A DNA stretch of 64,000 nucleotides from CAYFFO01 sp964342485 (GTDB lineage: Bacteria > Chloroflexota > Dehalococcoidia > Lucifugimonadales > CAJWER01): NCBI GenBank assembly GCA_964342485.1, contig CAYFFO010000005.1, positions 1 to 64,000 on the forward strand, given 5' to 3'. Shown here one piece after another: positions 8,856 to 17,854 of this stretch. A program made the translations under genes and the position numbers. Position 1 is the first letter of the stretch. The number at the start of each line of letters is the position of its first letter. Below the pieces are notes generated by a model, which saw only the letters and a program-made list of their open reading frames with translations, searched no databases and was not told the DNA's origin.

Positions 8856-10217
8856 TTAAAACATAGTTAGATAACGGTCAATTTCCCATTGAGATACCTG
8901 TTTATGATATTCATTCCATTCAGAATCCTTCAGGGATATAAATTCGTCATAGATTGGTCCTAATGCCTCTTGAATCACCACGTCAGATTTTAGTGCTTGT
9001 AGTGCTTCGGTGAGGCTCTGAGGTAGCGTTTTTATACCTTTTTGTTTAATTTGTTTAAGTCCCAAACTATACATATTATTGCCTAAATTAGCTTTGCCTG
9101 GATTGATTCGATTACGGACTCCATCTAGTCCTGCAGTCAAATATGCCGCAAATGCAAGGTATGGGTTACAAGCGGAAGAAACTGTACGGTCTTCTAAGTG
9201 GCCTGGTCCTGCGGTCCTAATCATCTGGGTTCTGTTGTTATCACCATAAGAGATAAATGCAGGAGTCCATGTAAATCCAGATTGTGTGCCCAACAGTCCT
9301 TCACCAAGTTGAAGACGTTTATAACAGTTAACTGTAGGTGATGTAATGGCACATAGTGCTGGTGCATGTTCAAATATTCCACCAATAAAATGGTATGCAA
9401 ATTCTGAAAGTCCAAGCCCTTGAGGGTCTTCTTCATTTAAGAAAAGATTTTCTTCAGACTTTGAATCAGCTACATGGAAATGTACATGGCCACCGTTACC
9501 TGTTCGATTTGAAAATGGTTTAGCCATATGGGTAGCTATTGCTCCGTAGCGTTGAGCATATTGACTTGTCATCATTTTAAAAAATGTATAATGATCGGCT
9601 GTTTTGATAGCGTCATCATAAACGAAATTAACTTCATATTGTCCATTAGCATCCTCGTGATCAGATTGGTACACATCCCAACCTATCTTTGCCATGCCGT
9701 CCATTAAATCCTTTAGATAGTCCATTACGTTAGCAATTCCTTTAAAGTCATAGCAAGGCTTATCTAGATTATCAATATTATTAGGATCCCAAACATTTAT
9801 TGATCCGTTTTCTTCCTTTGTAACTAAAAAGTGTTCGGGCTCTATTCCTACTTTGAATAGAAAACCTTCATCTTTTGCATTTGATAATATCCTTTTTAGG
9901 TTTTGGCGAGGACAGTATGGATGAACTTGATCATCTACATATAAATCTGAAGCAAATCTCGCAATGCCGTCACGCCAAGGTAAGGGCGTATAAGTATCAA
10001 GGTCAATCTTAGCCATCATATCGTGAGAGTGAGGGCCTTGGCCCAGACCCCACACGGCAGCCCCTGCAAATCCAGCTCCATCATCCACCAGATCATTAAT
10101 ATGATTAACTGGCACCATCTTTACCTTTGGGGAACCATGGATATCAACAAACTGAGCTAGTATGTACTCAATTTTATCATCTTGGATTTGATTGAGGATT
10201 TTATCTATTTTCATCAT
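8856..10217 (-). CDS. gmaS: gamma-glutamylmethylamide synthetase (type III glutamine synthetase-like)
   Basis: A 453-residue glutamine synthetase superfamily enzyme. Metal-binding glutamates lie in GIEPEH (126 and 128) and HEDANGQYEVNF (188-198). The GGHVHFHV segment has histidines at 244, 246 and 248, and an ATP-binding arginine-rich loop follows near 325-350. GMAS joins glutamate and methylamine using ATP, the first step of the N-methylglutamate pathway. It starts with ATGATG behind an AGGGGCG-like ribosome site, 14 bases after the assembly gap. Position between mgsC and the SoxD-like gene strongly supports GMAS over an ordinary glutamine synthetase. Confidence 0.85.
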   Translation of the reverse strand: MMKIDKILNQIQDDKIEYILAQFVDIHGSPKVKMVPVNHINDLVDDGAGFAGAAVWGLGQGPHSHDMMAKIDLDTYTPLPWRDGIARFASDLYVDDQVHPYCPRQNLKRILSNAKDEGFLFKVGIEPEHFLVTKEENGSINVWDPNNIDNLDKPCYDFKGIANVMDYLKDLMDGMAKIGWDVYQSDHEDANGQYEVNFVYDDAIKTADHYTFFKMMTSQYAQRYGAIATHMAKPFSNRTGNGGHVHFHVADSKSEENLFLNEEDPQGLGLSEFAYHFIGGIFEHAPALCAITSPTVNCYKRLQLGEGLLGTQSGFTWTPAFISYGDNNRTQMIRTAGPGHLEDRTVSSACNPYLAFAAYLTAGLDGVRNRINPGKANLGNNMYSLGLKQIKQKGIKTLPQSLTEALQALKSDVVIQEALGPIYDEFISLKDSEWNEYHKQVSQWEIDRYLTMF

Positions 10218-10225
10218 TTTCGCCC

Positions 10226-11299
10226 CTATATNNNNNNNNNNNNNNNNNNNNNNNNNNNNNNNNNNNNNNNNNNNNNNNNNNNNNNNNNNNNNNNNNNNNN
10301 NNNNNNNNNNNNNNNNNNNNNNNNNNNNNNNGCTATAAGGGCAGCAATCCCGATTGCAACAGCGTCAGCTCCTAAAGCTAATGCTTTTGCAGCATCGGCG
10401 CCACTCCGGATGCCTCCAGAGGCTATAAGGCTAACGGTTTCAGATAGTCCAATTTCTCTTAAAGCTTCACGAGCCATAACGATGGCTGGCACAGTAGGAA
10501 TACCGCTGTGGTCAAGTAGTACTTCTGCAGAAGCACCTGTACCAGCTAACATGCTATCAATTATAATAGCGTCTGCTCCTGCCTTGGCCGCTAGCTTCAC
10601 GTCGTCAGTGACACGACAGGCCCCAAGCTTGACGTGAACTGGAATTTTGTGGTCGGTTGCTTCTCTTAACTGGTCAATTTTGATAGACAAGTCATCAGGA
10701 CCGAGCCAATCTGGGTGCCTTGCAGGACTTCTTTGGTCAATTCCAGTTGGGAGATCTCGCATTTGTGCTATTTCGTCAGGTATTTTGATACCCATAAGCA
10801 TACCGCCTGTACCTGGTTTTGCCCCTTGACCAACTACTATCTCAATTGCTTGTGCTTGAAGTAAATGATGTGGGTTGAATCCATATCGACTAGGCAATAC
10901 TTGATAAATTAGCTTATCTGATGCGTCTCGTTCTGCTTTTAGCATCCCTCCATCGCCTGTACAGCTGGCAGTACCTACAAGGGAGGCTCCTTTACCCAAA
11001 GCTGTCTTGGCATTAGGAGACAGGGCTCCGTAGCTCATGCCTGAAATATAGATAGGGGTGTCTAAGATAAGGGGCTTTGAAGCATATCGATTGCCGATAA
11101 CAGTACGGGTTTCACATTTTTCTTTGTAGCCTTCTAATGGGAATCTTGTTAATCCAGTTGATAAGAATGTAAGTTCGTCAAAATGGGTAACATTTTGAAA
11201 AGTGCTGAATCCACGAATTCTATATCGTCCCAGTTCTGCTTTTGCATGTATATCATCGATTACCCATGGATTCATTATTTGACTACTTGGATGAATCAT
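10226..11299 (-). CDS. mgsC: N-methylglutamate synthase FMN subunit (glutamate synthase-like), interrupted by assembly gap
   Basis: About 322 residues are readable before the 100-N gap. The FMN barrel domain of glutamate synthase is clear: SGMSYGALSPNAK, the signature GQGAKPGTGGML, VKLGACR and LIASGGIRSGADAAKALALGADAV. The C-terminal part that carries the [3Fe-4S] cysteines in this family falls in the gap, so the end is unknown; a TAG at 10226-10228 is only a candidate stop. MgsC works with MgsA and MgsB to make N-methylglutamate from gamma-glutamylmethylamide or methylamine plus 2-oxoglutarate. The ATG overlaps the mgsB stop (TAATG). Confidence 0.85.
   Translation of the reverse strand: MIHPSSQIMNPWVIDDIHAKAELGRYRIRGFSTFQNVTHFDELTFLSTGLTRFPLEGYKEKCETRTVIGNRYASKPLILDTPIYISGMSYGALSPNAKTALGKGASLVGTASCTGDGGMLKAERDASDKLIYQVLPSRYGFNPHHLLQAQAIEIVVGQGAKPGTGGMLMGIKIPDEIAQMRDLPTGIDQRSPARHPDWLGPDDLSIKIDQLREATDHKIPVHVKLGACRVTDDVKLAAKAGADAIIIDSMLAGTGASAEVLLDHSGIPTVPAIVMAREALREIGLSETVSLIASGGIRSGADAAKALALGADAVAIGIAALIXXXXXXXXXXXXXXXXXXXXXXXXXXXXXXXXXXI
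10232..10331. other. assembly gap of 100 N
   Basis: Exactly 100 undetermined bases, the conventional length for a scaffold gap of unknown size. It removes the C-terminus of mgsC. Confidence 0.99.
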
Positions 11300-11982
11300 T
11301 AGATACCTGTCTTTTCCATTCTTTCAAGTGAATCTAGGTGGTATAGCTTTTTTTCAGAAACTATTTTTCTAAATCTGGGTTTTTCTCTGACTCCATGTTT
11401 TTCCAACGAATCCCATATAGAGATCAATTCTTCTTCACTAGTTTCTTCTTCTATAGCATCACTGCCGAGTGAGCCGTATTTTCCGCCAACATAGATAGTT
11501 CCCTCGTACATTGAGTCTCCTATTGCTTCACCAGCATCACCACATACTATAATCTGTCCTTTTTGCATCATAAATCCAGTGAGGAATCCAGAGTTGCCCG
11601 CAATTATCAAGGATCCTCCTTTCATAGAGATGCCTGCTCTGGCTCCGGCATCACCACCAATAAAGATTTCTCCTCCTCGCATTGAAGCTGCCAGAGATGC
11701 TCCCGCATCGTGAGCTACACTAATTTTGCCACTCATAAGGTTTTCTCCAAGAGCCCAACCAGCGTTACCGTTGATTGTTACATTAGGTCCGTCAAGAAGA
11801 GTTGCTGTGTAATATCCGACACTACCTTCAATTTTTATGTCGCATTGGTCTAGGATTCCAACAGCAATATTATGTCTTGCTTCAGGGTTCATGATTTGGA
11901 TAGAGAGTCCTTCACCTGCTATGGTTTTAATCTTTGTATTGAGTTCCCTAATGCTGAGTTTACTTGCATCTATACTGACCAA
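11299..11982 (-). CDS. mgsB: N-methylglutamate synthase GXGXG subunit
   Basis: A 227-residue right-handed beta-helix protein equal to the C-terminal GXGXG domain of glutamate synthase. Repeats of the G-x-x-G/GDAG type run from about residue 70 to 170. In the three-subunit N-methylglutamate synthase this domain is a separate polypeptide. The gene starts with TTG at 11982 behind a GAGG, overlaps the end of mgsA by 13 bases and shares one base with mgsC, so translation is probably coupled. Confidence 0.85.
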   Translation of the reverse strand: MVSIDASKLSIRELNTKIKTIAGEGLSIQIMNPEARHNIAVGILDQCDIKIEGSVGYYTATLLDGPNVTINGNAGWALGENLMSGKISVAHDAGASLAASMRGGEIFIGGDAGARAGISMKGGSLIIAGNSGFLTGFMMQKGQIIVCGDAGEAIGDSMYEGTIYVGGKYGSLGSDAIEEETSEEELISIWDSLEKHGVREKPRFRKIVSEKKLYHLDSLERMEKTGI

Positions 11983-12881
11983 GTCATAACCTCATTTTCT
12001 TGTGGTTCAGCCCGTTGAATTTCATTGGTAAAAATTTTCCGGAGAGCTGTTTCTTCTGAGGCAACAGCAACTACATCTTCTGTTTCCATGGTAACTAAAG
12101 GCTTCGCCGACCAACGGTCTTTGGCGTAACCCATTCCGTGTCGGGTTGATACTAAGTAAGTGAATGTTCCATCGAGGTCTTCCAAAGAGGCTCTAAGAGA
12201 ATCTTCTAGGCTCTCTCCGCCCTGCATTTGAGAAGCTAAATATACTGCGATTAATTCAGAATCGTTGCGTGTTTGAAAATGATGGCCATGATCTTCATAT
12301 TTTCGTTTAAGTTTGTGATAGTTTGTAAGTTGACCATTATGAACGACAGTTATATCCGGGAAGGGATATGCCCAAAATGGGTGTGAATGACTTATGTCAA
12401 CAAGGCTTTCGGTTGCCATTCTAACGTGCCCTATCCCATGGGTGCCGGTAAGTTGGGAGAGTCCATGTTTAGTATCTAGGTTTATAGCAGTACCAATATC
12501 TTTTATTGTTTCGGAAGATTCACCTATACTATGAATTACTATTCCAGGTGTTCGTATAAGAGTTTCTGCTAGAATCGTGATTTCTCCTTCGTAAGCAATT
12601 GAAATACGTGCGAAGTTTTCCGTATATTGGGATGATTCAATTATTGCTCCAAGCGGGGAAAGATTTTCCTTCATCAGTATAAAGATATTATCCCAGTCGT
12701 CATCTTGTCCCCATAGTCTGACAACAAGGTTTGAGTTCAAATTATTACCTGCTATAGTTATCCCAGTGGAGTCCCGTCCTCTATGGGCTAGTGCCTCAAG
12801 CATAACCTTTAGGTCTCTGCCAATCGGAGCAGGATTGTCTAAAGACGCGTTTTTATGTACTATTCCGCTTATCCCGCACAT
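11970..12881 (-). CDS. mgsA: N-methylglutamate synthase glutamine-amidotransferase-like subunit (class II)
   Basis: A 303-residue Ntn-type class II amidotransferase domain like the N-terminus of GltB. I place the start at 12881 because this exposes Cys2 (MCGISGIV) as the N-terminal nucleophile after Met removal, and AAGGA lies about 10 bases upstream. Longer starts (to 12917) would bury the cysteine. Further motifs are LAHRGRDSTG, VHNGQLTNY and TRNDSELIA. It releases the amine from the gamma-glutamyl donor and channels it to MgsC. This is the first gene of the eight-gene cluster; a promoter is expected in 12882-13076. Confidence 0.85.
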   Translation of the reverse strand: MCGISGIVHKNASLDNPAPIGRDLKVMLEALAHRGRDSTGITIAGNNLNSNLVVRLWGQDDDWDNIFILMKENLSPLGAIIESSQYTENFARISIAYEGEITILAETLIRTPGIVIHSIGESSETIKDIGTAINLDTKHGLSQLTGTHGIGHVRMATESLVDISHSHPFWAYPFPDITVVHNGQLTNYHKLKRKYEDHGHHFQTRNDSELIAVYLASQMQGGESLEDSLRASLEDLDGTFTYLVSTRHGMGYAKDRWSAKPLVTMETEDVVAVASEETALRKIFTNEIQRAEPQENEVMTWSV

Positions 12882-13076
12882 TCCAAATGGTCCTTTTTGA
12901 TCTAAACATTTTGGCAACTATGTGAAAGCTCTATTTTGCAAACTAAATATAGCATTGGATATAAGTCTTCTGCAATCGATTTAAAAGTTAAATAGATAGG
13001 TTTGTGAATTGATAGTCCTTGTTGATATCGATCAATATACTCAAATCAAGATATATAAATGATCGTAATTTAATCT

Positions 13077-13940
13077 TTATCGATAAGGGGAGTCATTTAA
13101 GGATTTGTAGAACCTAGTGTTTGCTGGTATTTCTACAGTTTTATGATAGGTGTTTAATTCCCAGCGTTGTACGGGATAGTCTATGGGCCGAATATCTTTG
13201 TCGATAAGTTCGTTACGATCAAGACCAACCGGTTCATCTAGCCATGATAGTTCAGATTGTTGTGGTATAACTTCTCTTCTCAGTATTACTTCGATTTTGT
13301 CCAATGAATTTAAGGCTATGTGTGCAATAAAGGCACGTCCAGATTTTCCAATTTTCCATGAAGATATGTCCGGGACCAAGATTGGCCCGGTGCATACTTG
13401 GAATTTGTTCTCTTTAGCGTCTACATTGATCAGATTAACAGGAAATTCGATGGATACCAAAAGGCTCGATTCTGTATCTAGGTAATTAGTTTTGACATTA
13501 ATCAAATCACCTTCCAGGGTTGCTTTAATTATCTGAGCAGGGCTTTGCAGTTCTTGATAATGTTTATAACTACGTATGTCGATTCTGTGGTCTATAAATT
13601 TTTCAGACAGGCTTGAAAATTCATATCCGATTTTATCAGATGATGAATTTGAAGATATTGGTATTTCATGGGTTTTAGTAAATGCCATTCGAAATTCTTT
13701 ACTCGGCACTTGGAAAAGATTATGGCTTGCGATTGTGTACTCAGATCTACAAGGTGATCCAAGGAAAATTTCCTCACTTTGGTCATTAGTACTACTTTTG
13801 ATAATGCAGCTGGACTGTATATTAAAACGAACTTGATACATATCTCCCGGGCTTCCTACAAAGCCGCCGGGATATTTGTAATACTGGTCCTTCGATGGTT
13901 TAGATTTCCATGTAAAAGTTGATCCATGGTAATTAATCAA
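13077..13940 (-). CDS. hypothetical protein
   Basis: A 287-residue protein that I do not recognise. There is no signal peptide or membrane segment. It looks beta-rich, with many alternating hydrophobic stretches in the C-terminal half, an N-terminal aromatic/glycine patch (YYKYPGGFVGSPGD at about 20-33) and two cysteines near residues 45-62. It lies on the same strand as the N-methylglutamate cluster, 195 bases upstream of mgsA, and could be co-transcribed or separate. No function is proposed. Confidence 0.7.
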   Translation of the reverse strand: MINYHGSTFTWKSKPSKDQYYKYPGGFVGSPGDMYQVRFNIQSSCIIKSSTNDQSEEIFLGSPCRSEYTIASHNLFQVPSKEFRMAFTKTHEIPISSNSSSDKIGYEFSSLSEKFIDHRIDIRSYKHYQELQSPAQIIKATLEGDLINVKTNYLDTESSLLVSIEFPVNLINVDAKENKFQVCTGPILVPDISSWKIGKSGRAFIAHIALNSLDKIEVILRREVIPQQSELSWLDEPVGLDRNELIDKDIRPIDYPVQRWELNTYHKTVEIPANTRFYKSLNDSPYR

Positions 13941-13985
13941 ATTTACACTCCTATATATACATAAAGAATATTGCAGGATCTATTA

Positions 13986-15386
13986 TTAAAACCCTGGTGG
14001 CACATGATATCCACCTTGGTTTGAAGCCTCTAGTTTAGCAGCGGCTCTTAAAACAGTTTCTTCATCAAGATGACGTCCAATGATCTGAACCCCAATTGGC
14101 AGACCATTTGAACTCATTCCAAAAGGAACAGAAACAGAAGGAGAGCCAGTTATGTCAAAAGGCACTGTTGCTCTTAGAGCATTTCTTGCGGGTACTTTTT
14201 GTTCATCAATTTCCAATGTATTTGAATTATGTAGGTGAGCTGGCCCTGGCACTGTAGGACAAATCAGAAGATCGTATTTATAAAATAGCTTTGCGACATC
14301 TTGTTTGAGGGAATCACTGTCAGAAATTGCTTGTTGATATTCTTCCATAGATGGCGGTTTTTTTGATAAGCGCGATTTTATGTTTGGTGCTAATAGTTTT
14401 TCTTTCCCTCGGACTACTTCTTTAAGCCAGTATTGACCCTCAGCAGTAAATAAACTATCAGAGATTGATTGAGCTGATAGTTTGTGCCATGAATCTAGTG
14501 AATGAGTTGCAATGTGACAACCCATTTCTTCAAATATCTTTGCAGCATTTAAAACCTTTTGTTTAACTTCGGGATCGACTGGATCAAAGTAACCTTCAGT
14601 ACAAAGAGCGATTTTTAGGCCATTGATTGAAGGGTCTAAATTGATAATGGGAGGGTCGAGTGGTAGAGAGTAAGCATCTATTCCGTCGGATCCAGAAAGT
14701 ATTGACAGGGCAAGACTTGCATCTCGTACAGTTCTAGATAAAGGTCCAACGTGCATATATCTGAGAAGAACGTCAGGCCAATGACCAGTTAGTGGTATAC
14801 GTCCATGTGTTGCTTTAAGACCAACTATCCCACAGTAGTTCGCGGGTTCTCTTATTGAACCTCCAACGTCACTTCCAACTCCGATTGGTGACATCTTACT
14901 TGCAATAGCAGCAGCTTCTCCGCCACTTGAACCTCCTGGAGTTCTTTTTAAATCCCAAGGATTATTTGTTTGTCCAAATATTCGATTTCCGGTTTCCCAC
15001 CACAAAGCAAATTCTGGAAGGTTAGTCTTTCCAATCAATATTCCACCAGAATTTGAAAGCCTTTTAACAACCGTTGCATCAATGGAAGGTACATTATTTT
15101 CATAGATTAATGACCCTATGGTAGTTCTGGTGCCTGATGTATCTATACAATCTTTAATGGTGAATGGGACACCGTGCATCGGTCCCCATTTTTCTCCACG
15201 CATGATCGCCTGCTCTGCTTTTCTAGCTCGATCAATACTTCTATCAGCAAGTGTTACTATCGCATTAATACTGGGATTAAATTTTTCAATTTGATTCAAA
15301 CAAGCTTCGATAATTTCGACTGGAGATATTTTTTTTGAAATTATAAGTCTGGCCATTTCGGTAGCGTCGAGTGATAGCAAGTCCAT
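13986..15386 (-). CDS. amidase (amidase signature family)
   Basis: A 466-residue amidase-signature enzyme. The Ser-cisSer-Lys triad is intact: Lys78 (FTIKDC), Ser153 (GGSSGGEAAA) and Ser177 (GSDVGGSIREPA), with the spacing seen in fatty acid amide hydrolase. The C-terminus has the usual GLPIGVQIIGR segment. Members hydrolyse carboxylic amides. GatA is a relative, but no gatB or gatC lies nearby, so a catabolic amidase is more likely. It is cytoplasmic, with no signal peptide. Upstream lies a PPOX-fold gene on the same strand, 80 bases away. Confidence 0.9.
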   Translation of the reverse strand: MDLLSLDATEMARLIISKKISPVEIIEACLNQIEKFNPSINAIVTLADRSIDRARKAEQAIMRGEKWGPMHGVPFTIKDCIDTSGTRTTIGSLIYENNVPSIDATVVKRLSNSGGILIGKTNLPEFALWWETGNRIFGQTNNPWDLKRTPGGSSGGEAAAIASKMSPIGVGSDVGGSIREPANYCGIVGLKATHGRIPLTGHWPDVLLRYMHVGPLSRTVRDASLALSILSGSDGIDAYSLPLDPPIINLDPSINGLKIALCTEGYFDPVDPEVKQKVLNAAKIFEEMGCHIATHSLDSWHKLSAQSISDSLFTAEGQYWLKEVVRGKEKLLAPNIKSRLSKKPPSMEEYQQAISDSDSLKQDVAKLFYKYDLLICPTVPGPAHLHNSNTLEIDEQKVPARNALRATVPFDITGSPSVSVPFGMSSNGLPIGVQIIGRHLDEETVLRAAAKLEASNQGGYHVPPGF

Positions 15387-15466
15387 GTTAAAGTTTCCTC
15401 TTTAGTGGGTTGAATGGATCCAACTCGGTTTCTATATGATTTATGATAGCAAGATACAAAGCTTTG

Positions 15467-15913
15467 CTAGCCGTATTTTGGATGCCATCCTTGCATCCAA
15501 GATGTTATCTTTTCGGGAGTTATTTTTACAAGATATCTTGGTTTGTCAATCGTATCTTCTAAGTACCGTAGACCGGCTTCGCCAGAGTATCGTAGTACCA
15601 TTTCTTTGGCTATAGAAAGAGTATTGCCTGTCATAATGGAAGGGCCTTCTACTATTTCTGCTGTACCTTCTATAAGAATTCTAGGATGGTCTGAGCTAAT
15701 ATCGTCTGCACATGATACCGCTACTCTGGGTTCGTCAATCAAATACTTAACAAATTTGGATTTTGCTCGAGGTATGATGAACATTGCTTCACCGTCCCAG
15801 TATTCCCAAACTGGAACCAAGTATGGAGAGCCATCGGGTTTGACTGTTGCAAGACGGGCTATTATAGGAGTGGATAGTAAATTTTGAATCTGTTCTTTAG
15901 TTAGAGTAGGCAT
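15467..15913 (-). CDS. pyridoxamine 5'-phosphate oxidase-fold protein (flavin or F420 type)
   Basis: A 148-residue split-barrel protein. The N-terminal IARLATVKPDGSPYLVPVWEYWDGEAMFI is the family's first hairpin, and KSKFVKYLIDEPRVAVSCAD with IEGTAEIVEG follows. Length and pattern suit the TIGR03618/PPOX-class F420- or FMN-dependent enzymes, which reduce varied substrates. The cofactor cannot be decided from sequence alone. It lies in a loose minus-strand run with the receiver-like gene upstream and the amidase downstream. Confidence 0.8.
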   Translation of the reverse strand: MPTLTKEQIQNLLSTPIIARLATVKPDGSPYLVPVWEYWDGEAMFIIPRAKSKFVKYLIDEPRVAVSCADDISSDHPRILIEGTAEIVEGPSIMTGNTLSIAKEMVLRYSGEAGLRYLEDTIDKPRYLVKITPEKITSWMQGWHPKYG

Positions 15914-15978
15914 TGAGTCTTATTTCGCTGTTTATGAATATCGATTCCAAGATGTTAAATCCAGCTATCAGTTTTCAA

Positions 15979-16371
15979 TTATATATTCTTGTTTTTAATC
16001 AAACATCGTCCTTGAGATCTTATTATCTTGATTAGATCTCTACTGAATTTTGCTTTGGTAAGGGCAATATCACAACCAAGTTGTTCCGCTTCAGCCAGCA
16101 TATTTTTGTCAGAGTGGTGTCCGTAACCGATAACAATAAATTTAACAATTTGATTTGACAAAAACATCAGTATGTCTTTCCATACTCTGGAGTTCCCTTC
16201 TAGATCAATTAATATCAAAATTAAATCATCCTGACTATAGATTTTTGTGAAGCTTTCTAAGTCAACTGTTCTTACAACGTTGTATCCGTTTGGTTCTGCA
16301 ATGTTTTGAATTCTAGGTAAGAAAAATAAATCTTGTGTTACAACTGCTATATTTTTCGATTTGTTATTCAT
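15979..16371 (-). CDS. receiver-like (response regulator-type) protein, degenerate
   Basis: A 130-residue stand-alone domain that resembles a CheY-type fold: IAVVTQDLFFLPRIQNIAEPNGYNVV, then LILILIDLEGN with a possible phospho-acceptor Asp near 56, FIVIGYG, and a Lys late in the chain (LTKAKFS). The usual acidic pair after strand 1 is absent (VTQD), so phosphorylation is doubtful. It may be a pseudo-receiver. It lies 19 bases downstream of the GH-like gene on the same strand. No kinase is nearby. Confidence 0.55.
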   Translation of the reverse strand: MNNKSKNIAVVTQDLFFLPRIQNIAEPNGYNVVRTVDLESFTKIYSQDDLILILIDLEGNSRVWKDILMFLSNQIVKFIVIGYGHHSDKNMLAEAEQLGCDIALTKAKFSRDLIKIIRSQGRCLIKNKNI

Positions 16372-16390
16372 TTAATTACTCTTGTAAATA

Positions 16391-17854
16391 CTAACTGGAA
16401 ATACTTGCGGGATAGAGTCCACGTCGTATGATGATTTCTACATCTTCGACAACCAAAGCACTTTTGAGTCCTTCTGGTCTACCATGGAGCATTATTTGAA
16501 GTGTATTTGAACCCATTTGGGGTTTAACAGTTTTTAATCGAAATTTTAGCCATTGCCCAACATAGGGAGATATTGGATCTGAAGGAGTACGAATAACTTC
16601 TTCATTCGATAACGACTTTCCATTGAGACTAAAAGATAATCTGTCTTTTGACACAAGATCTTTAATGTTTATATTTAGTTCTATACTGGATATTTTTTCT
16701 GATTCCTTAATTATGTTGTCAGATATATAGAAGGTTATTGAGTGTGGATCAGATATAGAATCGGATGGTATATTTAATGGAAGAGAACAATCTATATTGT
16801 GTATCTCCATATATTGGTTAGATCTTCTGACAATGTAGTGTTTATCTCCCTTTTCACTTAGGGTAGGGTTACCTAACTCTGAGAGTATACGATGCTCAGC
16901 GTTGCCTAAAGGCCATGATAAAAACCATGTGTACATACCATCCACGGTTTTATACCAGTAGTTAGAGGTTGCAGCTCGTATCATTTCAGGCGTCGCATAT
17001 TGGCGATTTAAGTGCGTACGAGAATCATCGGAATAATATGGAGAGATCATAGGGTATACAGATATATCTTTATCATGGGCGGATTTTATTAGCCAATCTA
17101 TAGGCATATCTGGGTCAATGATATGGTGTCCATAAACCATGGGGACTACAAAATCGATGAGTTTTTGTTCGATCCATTCATCGATGTCGAGGCCGGCTGC
17201 TTCATTAGCTGCTTTAGTAGGGTAAATACGTGCCCCGATTTCTTTCCCGGGATTGTTTAAGTTACGTGTCATATCAGATACTTGTTTAACCCAATCGGTC
17301 ATTAACTGTGTGTTTTTTGGAACGTCTTCAGGTTGGAAATAAAAAGATGCCCCTCCTGGAGGAGCAGCGAAGTCTAGCTCAATACCATCCGTATCATAAT
17401 CATTAACAAGTTCTTTAAGTACTTCATAAACATGGTCTCTGACCTCTTTATTCACATATCCGTGTCCACCAGTTTTTGTATCTAGTGATGGATCCATCCC
17501 TCCATATGATCCTAGACGAAGACTAGCGAAGAAATCCAAATTCTTACCGTGCGCTCGATCAATAAGCAATTTAAGAGGGTCGTAGCCCCGATCGATTAAG
17601 CTTTGCATATTATTCCAGGTTCTCCAGTATGCTGCTTGGTCAAATGGTTGGATATTGGTTCCAAATTGCATTCCAACTTTGGATGGATAGAACATCCCAT
17701 CACCACGTTCGACACCGTAACTAAATGAGTTAACTGATGTGCCGGAAATTTCATCGATGGGTGTCCATGCATCTTCTATCTTTATTGGAGGTTCAAAAAC
17801 AAATAGATAATAATGCCGGGCATCATTAAAGTAGAAGATCCTTTTCTTTCTCAC
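16391..17854 (-). CDS. glycoside hydrolase-like TIM-barrel protein (GHL10/DUF4015 type)
   Basis: A 487-residue protein whose first ~340 residues look like a glycosidase TIM barrel. These include RAHGKNLDFFASLRLG, YDTDGIELDFAAPPGG (a candidate acidic active-site strand), MVYGHH, and ISPYYSDDSR. The last ~140 residues are beta-rich (SITFYISDNI, LSFSLNGKSLS), probably a jelly-roll carbohydrate-binding module. There is no obvious signal peptide. It starts with GTG overlapping the upstream GNAT stop by 4 bases (GTGA), so the two are translationally coupled. Substrate unknown; the family assignment is by pattern only. Confidence 0.65.
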   Translation of the reverse strand: MRKKRIFYFNDARHYYLFVFEPPIKIEDAWTPIDEISGTSVNSFSYGVERGDGMFYPSKVGMQFGTNIQPFDQAAYWRTWNNMQSLIDRGYDPLKLLIDRAHGKNLDFFASLRLGSYGGMDPSLDTKTGGHGYVNKEVRDHVYEVLKELVNDYDTDGIELDFAAPPGGASFYFQPEDVPKNTQLMTDWVKQVSDMTRNLNNPGKEIGARIYPTKAANEAAGLDIDEWIEQKLIDFVVPMVYGHHIIDPDMPIDWLIKSAHDKDISVYPMISPYYSDDSRTHLNRQYATPEMIRAATSNYWYKTVDGMYTWFLSWPLGNAEHRILSELGNPTLSEKGDKHYIVRRSNQYMEIHNIDCSLPLNIPSDSISDPHSITFYISDNIIKESEKISSIELNINIKDLVSKDRLSFSLNGKSLSNEEVIRTPSDPISPYVGQWLKFRLKTVKPQMGSNTLQIMLHGRPEGLKSALVVEDVEIIIRRGLYPASISS

